Source: Sperchopsis tessellata
Taxonomy: Eukaryota > Arthropoda > Insecta > Coleoptera > Hydrophilidae
Direction of reading: 5' to 3'
Assembly: GCA_033557685.1 (NCBI GenBank)
Contig: JAWQRN010000330.1
Span: 1 to 31,301, forward strand
Length of the DNA: 31,301 nt
The notes beneath the pieces are model-generated. The model saw only the letters and a list, made by a program, of their open reading frames with translations. It was not told where the DNA came from and did not search any database. Of the stretch, positions 30,750 through 31,301 are shown in pieces (the first letter of the stretch is position 1; the number at the start of each line of letters is the position of its first letter). The position numbers were made by a program, and so were the translations under genes.

Positions 30750-31301
30750 GGTCAAAGTTTATTTCGACCTCTCCTAAATTTCATCAACGATTATACATTT
30801 CTCTTATTTTTTGTGTAGGTAAAAGTTGCCATTTATTTACCTGAAATTGTGTTCTGAGTTTTAAACACACTTTGTGGAGTTATTTCTAAATGTAACCTGT
30901 ATGGAATATATTTTGTTGGAAAATTTTGAGAATTATAAAAGCATTTCGTTTATTCCAGGTTGTTTTTTTTTAGATAGATACCATATACAAGCTGAGTCAG
31001 TAATGCGACCTCCTTCGATATCCATTAATATATTTTGTTTAAAAAAAAACATTTAAATACAAAAGTTATATTGCGTAATAGTTTGCATCTTGTAAAGATA
31101 TTTAGAACATTACAGGTGGACCATATATTCTATATTAATGTCAACTTTGCTATTTTGAACGAATTACTAGATTTATTATTGCATATCTCGACTACCTAAT
31201 TCGTTTCAATAAAAAAATTATAATATTTAAATACAAAAGTTATATTGCGTAATAGTTTGCATCTTGTAAAGATATTTAGAACATTACAGGTGGACCATAT
31301 A
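30750..31301 (+). repeat. Tandem repeat, 174-bp period, running off the window
   Basis: A 77-base stretch at 31051-31127 is repeated without a single difference at 31225-31301, a period of 174 bp; the second copy is cut by the window edge. An older, diverged unit precedes it. TTATTTCTAAATGTAACC followed by TGTATGGAATATAT at 30880-30911 aligns with GATATTTAGAACATTACAG followed by GTGGACCATATAT at 31097-31126. CGACCTCCTTCGATATCC at about 31006 and CGACCTCTCCTAAATTTC at about 30767 align with CGACTACCTAATTCG at about 31188. The diverged unit carries about 40 extra bases around 30958-31000, including an oligo-T run. The 60-codon frame across it has no meaning. The array could be satellite DNA or the internal repeats of a larger mobile element. 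Confidence 0.9.

Noticed and set aside
30750..31301. CRISPR-like array at the right edge
   Set aside because: The repeated unit is 174 bp with no short repeat/spacer alternation, and the genome is eukaryotic by all other signs.

Overview
The window looks like intergenic or intronic DNA from an arthropod nuclear genome, most likely an insect. It is very AT-rich, has long (TA)n microsatellites, no dense operon-like ORFs and no ribosome-binding-site logic. Its recognisable coding signals are all decayed eukaryotic transposable elements of types common in insects: an RTE/BovB-like LINE, RNase H-bearing LINEs of the Jockey/I group, Penelope-like elements, Ty3/gypsy, a mariner-type transposase and a hAT transposase of the DUF4371/ZMYM kind. 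I cannot name the species. A beetle or another large-genome insect would fit, but that is a guess. I found no convincing intact host gene, tRNA, rRNA or CRISPR array.

Layout, left to right: (TA)n at 44-150; unassigned AT-rich DNA with a 45-bp direct-repeat pair (about 1.7 and 1.9 kb); a possible LINE RNase H scrap (2.57-2.69 kb); a Penelope-like GIY-YIG end on the minus strand (3.14-3.42 kb); a hammerhead-like motif (5.23-5.30 kb); a gypsy protease scrap on the minus strand (5.65-5.87 kb); a GC-richer island of unknown nature (7.62-8.08 kb); a possible gag zinc knuckle (8.75-8.94 kb) followed by a gypsy integrase on the plus strand (9.37-10.29 kb); an unassigned open frame behind a good splice acceptor (11.25-11.46 kb); a 5'-truncated RTE LINE on the minus strand (12.14-13.74 kb) next to (TA)n; about 2 kb with nothing recognisable; a mariner-type transposase scrap (15.93-16.61 kb) abutting (TA)n; a nearly full-length but frameshifted hAT transposase (17.1-19.24 kb); a palindromic, GATCGAT-rich, hAT-like non-autonomous element (19.92-20.45 kb); a LINE RT scrap with an intact FADD (20.93-21.24 kb); a cysteine-bearing minus-strand frame of uncertain nature (21.9-22.1 kb); a nested cluster in which two Penelope-like copies lie head to head and one is split by a LINE (22.68-25.23 kb); a Jockey-like RT on the plus strand (25.7-26.7 kb); a LINE with RT and RNase H on the minus strand (27.23-28.93 kb); a LINE with endonuclease and RT on the plus strand (29.54-30.09 kb); and a tandem repeat of period 174 bp running off the right edge (30.75-31.30 kb).

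These pieces do not work together as a system. They are independent insertions of different ages, nearly all with stops, frameshifts and lost catalytic residues. The parts worth a second look are the nested and inverted Penelope/LINE cluster, the palindromic element with a candidate 8-bp target duplication, the young tandem repeat at the right edge, and three places where the sequence might hold non-transposon signal (7.6-8.1, 11.25-11.46 and 21.9-22.1 kb). Family assignments come from reading translated motifs by eye. No database search was possible.
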